In this document: piece after piece, positions 4,915 through 5,319 of the stretch
Position numbering within the stretch: the first letter of the stretch is position 1
Layout of the letters: every line of letters begins with the position of its first letter
NCBI GenBank assembly: GCA_020433835.1
Contig: JAGRBY010000517.1
Span: 1-5,319 of the forward strand
DNA from: Anaerolineae bacterium
GTDB taxonomy: Bacteria; Chloroflexota; Anaerolineae; 4572-78; J111
Reading direction: 5' to 3'
DNA length: 5,319 nucleotides
The notes under the pieces: generated by a model
Told to the model about the DNA's origin: nothing
Database searches by the model: none
What the model saw: only the letters and a program-made list of their open reading frames with translations
Translations under genes and position numbers: made by a program

Positions 4915-5135
4915 TCTCTCCCTGACAACCACACTTTTGTCTTATTCAGAACACCTGTTTCGTCCAACGCCCCGCTTGTGCCGCCGTTAGTGTGACATAC
5001 CTAAAGCCAAGCCTTGCGTTAACCCGCAGCTTGGGCGGTCGGCAGCAAGCGGTTTGGTGCGATCCGTTCGTCCGAAACCGGTCTTGTAAGACCGGGGGAT
5101 GGGCGGCAAAGAACGGTTCGCTGTTCTTTGACAAC
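4915..5135. other. Hairpin-rich gene-free stretch upstream of the transposase fragment, probable IS91 non-coding end
   Basis: No convincing gene is seen. Successive inverted repeats crowd the right half: CCAAGC/GCTTGG (5007-5034), CGGTTT/AAACCG (5050-5080), a perfect CCGGTCTT-GT-AAGACCGG (5078-5095) and CAAAGAAC/GTTCTTTG (5107-5130). The base composition is more GC-rich than the rest of the intergenic DNA. IS91-type elements use hairpins near their ends for rolling-circle replication, so this may be the IS flank upstream of its transposase. That link is inference. A 62-codon frame on the minus strand (4946-5134) runs through the hairpins and looks accidental. Confidence 0.35.
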
Positions 5136-5319
5136 TGTAGATTGATGTTGGTGCGATGATCCCCTACCTGATAGAGTTCATCAAGTCCAACTGCCGAAGT
5201 GGTTCGACTAACAGCATCATCCTATAATGAGTCCCAAAAAGTAGACCACAAGCTAAGGAAGAAATATAGACGTTCAGATAAACAATTTGAATCGAACCGT
5301 CATGCCCACATGCTTTTAG
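5136..5319. other. Right edge without a supported gene
   Basis: I see no gene here. A plus-strand ATG at 5156 gives only 23 codons without a ribosome site. TGAGTCCCAAAAAGTAGAC (5228-5246) is reminiscent of the terminal repeats of some IS3-family elements. The frame after it (from 5250) reads KLRKKYRRSDKQFE, a basic start loosely like an IS3 OrfA, but it has no ATG and leaves the window. This is too little to call. Confidence 0.2.

Noticed and set aside
4946..5134. A 62-codon minus-strand frame
   Set aside because: It runs through several perfect hairpins, lacks a ribosome site and has no recognisable motif.

Overview
The window reads as an ordinary chromosomal stretch with an accessory, insertion-sequence-marked right end. 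No ribosomal or tRNA gene fixes the taxon. A secreted PHP-domain protein with a Thr/Pro-rich linker after its signal peptide, a glycine-tailed bacterial RRM protein, a pentapeptide-repeat protein, a SlyD-like FKBP and a Trm112-type protein with a membrane tail would suit an environmental bacterium such as a Chloroflexota (Anaerolineae-like) or cyanobacterium-like lineage. This assignment is inference.

Left part, minus strand (1-2640): three genes read leftwards. From right to left they are a membrane-tailed Trm112-like protein (2152-2544), closed by a long hairpin terminator (2070-2119); a pentapeptide-repeat protein (1348-1914) with a good sigma-70-type promoter (1945-1972); and the first 398 codons of an exported PHP metallohydrolase of the CehA/McbA type (1-1196), which runs off the left edge. 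A 130-bp segment with perfect 13-bp inverted ends (1221-1350) sits between the last two and includes the pentapeptide stop codon.

Centre, plus strand (2790-4237): a strong promoter (2790-2817) lies about 340 bp upstream of an RRM RNA-binding protein gene (3154-3528). The leader between them is the most unusual part of the window. It holds paired elements, a hairpin followed by a T-run that looks like an intrinsic terminator (2997-3048), and a possible 38-codon hydrophobic ORF (3016-3132). The ORF's ribosome site lies in the hairpin stem and its AUG in the loop, and its stop is 21 nt before the RRM start. Next come a SlyD-like FKBP prolyl isomerase (3702-4130) and a textbook terminator (4193-4237). 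Two related palindromic intergenic repeats flank the FKBP gene.

Right part (4331-5319): a MITE-like 135-bp segment with imperfect terminal inverted repeats, a truncated IS91-type transposase on the minus strand (4476-4892), and a hairpin-rich, gene-free stretch (about 4915-5135) that probably belongs to the same IS. The last 180 bases hold no gene I can support.

Apart from the RNA-linked RRM/leader unit, the genes show no obvious shared pathway. The one candidate for an undescribed system is the attenuator-like leader of the RRM gene.
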